Assembly (NCBI GenBank): GCA_046483285.1
Contig: JAWODN010000023.1
Location: 1-6,506, forward strand
Reading direction: 5' to 3'
Length of the DNA: 6,506 nt
Source: CAYRTV01 sp046483285
GTDB taxonomy: Bacteria > Acidobacteriota > Aminicenantia > Aminicenantales > Aminicenantaceae
The position numbers were made by a program, and so were the translations under genes. Below are positions 5,888 through 6,506 of the stretch, piece by piece. Each line of letters begins with the position of its first letter. The stretch's first letter is position 1. Under the pieces are notes generated by a model. The model worked only from the letters and a program-made list of their open reading frames with translations, was not told where the DNA came from and did no database searches.

Positions 5888-6506
5888 TCAAATGGTCGGT
5901 TGTGAAGCAATGAGCTCCCGCAATTTAAGTGAAACACCCGTTTCCCGGATCATACGGGCTAGGTGCCGGGCCGATTCCCGGTCATCCGGCCGCAGGTTAT
6001 CGATTGAGACCAAAATGAATTCCAGATCCTGCAGCAGCTTCTGTTTTTCCCTGTTTCCGGCGCGGGCGGCCAGGTCCTTGAGCGTGCGGGTCTGCCGCAG
6101 CATGTCGCGGACAATCCGTTTTTCCAACTGACGAAATTCTTGCGGCGCCTCTTCGCGGCGGTTCACGAAGTTAATCAGTACCGGCCTCAGATTGTCAGCA
6201 TAAGCGGTCAGGGATGGGATGGCGGCTGAACCGGATGGTAATTCCTTTCCACCGGACAAAACCATTTTGCCGGCGAAATAACCCAGAATAAACACCATCA
6301 GCAGGGAAGCGGCGGCAAAGGCCCATTTCCGCACCGGTTTGATCGCCGGAGGCCGGCGCCGCTCCAGGGTCTTGGCAGAGATAATCCGCCAGGATTTTTC
6401 AAGGTCTGGAGGCGGGGTTTCTTCCTTTTGCCGCCGGTCCAGAAGCGGGGCAGATTTCTCGACCAGCCGGGCGCATTCCGGACATTTTTTGATGTGGGCG
6501 TCCAAT
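5888..6506 (-). CDS. zf-HC2 membrane anti-sigma factor, 5' end beyond the window
   Basis: The visible 206 codons run into the right edge. The codon at 6503-6505 is TTG and is probably an internal Leu, not the start, because the zinc-finger motif is already under way there. That motif is His-x3-Cys-x2-Cys (His4, Cys8, Cys11 of the visible part), the end of a zf-HC2/ZAS domain; the first zinc ligand and the true start lie outside. A charged linker leads to one membrane segment at about 61-79. Then come about 120 extracytoplasmic residues, mostly helical and rich in Arg and Leu (LEKRIVRDMLRQTRTLKDLAAR and following). Such proteins hold an ECF sigma factor inactive on the cytoplasmic side and release it on an envelope signal. 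The cognate sigma gene is expected just upstream, outside the window. The gene is the leader of the exported TPR/HEAT gene, 15 nt downstream. The family assignment is firm; the signal is unknown. Confidence 0.85.
   Translation of the reverse strand, partial: LDAHIKKCPECARLVEKSAPLLDRRQKEETPPPDLEKSWRIISAKTLERRRPPAIKPVRKWAFAAASLLMVFILGYFAGKMVLSGGKELPSGSAAIPSLTAYADNLRPVLINFVNRREEAPQEFRQLEKRIVRDMLRQTRTLKDLAARAGNREKQKLLQDLEFILVSIDNLRPDDRESARHLARMIRETGVSLKLRELIASQPTI

Noticed and set aside
6503..6505. TTG as start of the anti-sigma factor
   Set aside because: The zinc-finger motif is already half complete at this point, so the gene continues beyond the edge and this codon is most likely an internal Leu.

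Overview
The window reads as a chromosomal segment of an uncultured or anaerobic bacterium with envelope-exported lipoproteins and ECF-type anti-sigma regulation. The right-hand operon (membrane anti-sigma factor followed by an exported TPR/HEAT protein) and the metallo-beta-lactamase lipoprotein resemble what I know from Acidobacteriota and Candidatus Aminicenantes. That placement is a low-to-moderate confidence impression, not a demonstrated fact. There are no rRNA, tRNA or CRISPR features.

Left part (1-1600), visibly A-rich. Bases 1-172 on the minus strand encode an internal piece of a Lon protease. Its frame is closed upstream by a stop, so it looks like a broken lon copy that runs off the left edge. 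A plausible sigma70-type promoter (188-217) and a long-range leader stem-loop (240-297) precede a well-initiated gene at 368-1525. That gene encodes an exported two-part protein: a LolA/DUF4412-like domain, an acidic linker and an unrecognised C-terminal domain. A long hairpin (1550-1600) closes this transcription unit.

Junction (1601-2006). This stretch holds no intact gene. It contains the C-terminal remnant of an IS91-family (Y2) transposase (about 1649-1884). The remnant is interrupted by a 23-bp palindromic insertion (1748-1770), and removing that insertion restores the reading frame exactly. The remnant also lies where base composition changes from A-rich to balanced.

Right part (2007-6506). 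On the plus strand is a 617-aa predicted lipoprotein fusing a metallo-beta-lactamase hydrolase with all metal ligands to two tandem VOC (glyoxalase-fold) domains that lack the usual GlxI metal ligands. Convergent to it on the minus strand is a two-gene operon. A zf-HC2 membrane anti-sigma factor (5888-6506, cut by the right edge) is followed 15 nt later by a 647-aa exported TPR/HEAT protein with a duplicated 51-residue C-terminal module. The cognate sigma factor would be expected just beyond the right edge. The operon is likely an envelope stress or envelope-maintenance unit. No functional link between it and the MBL-VOC protein is shown by the sequence, since the two are convergent.
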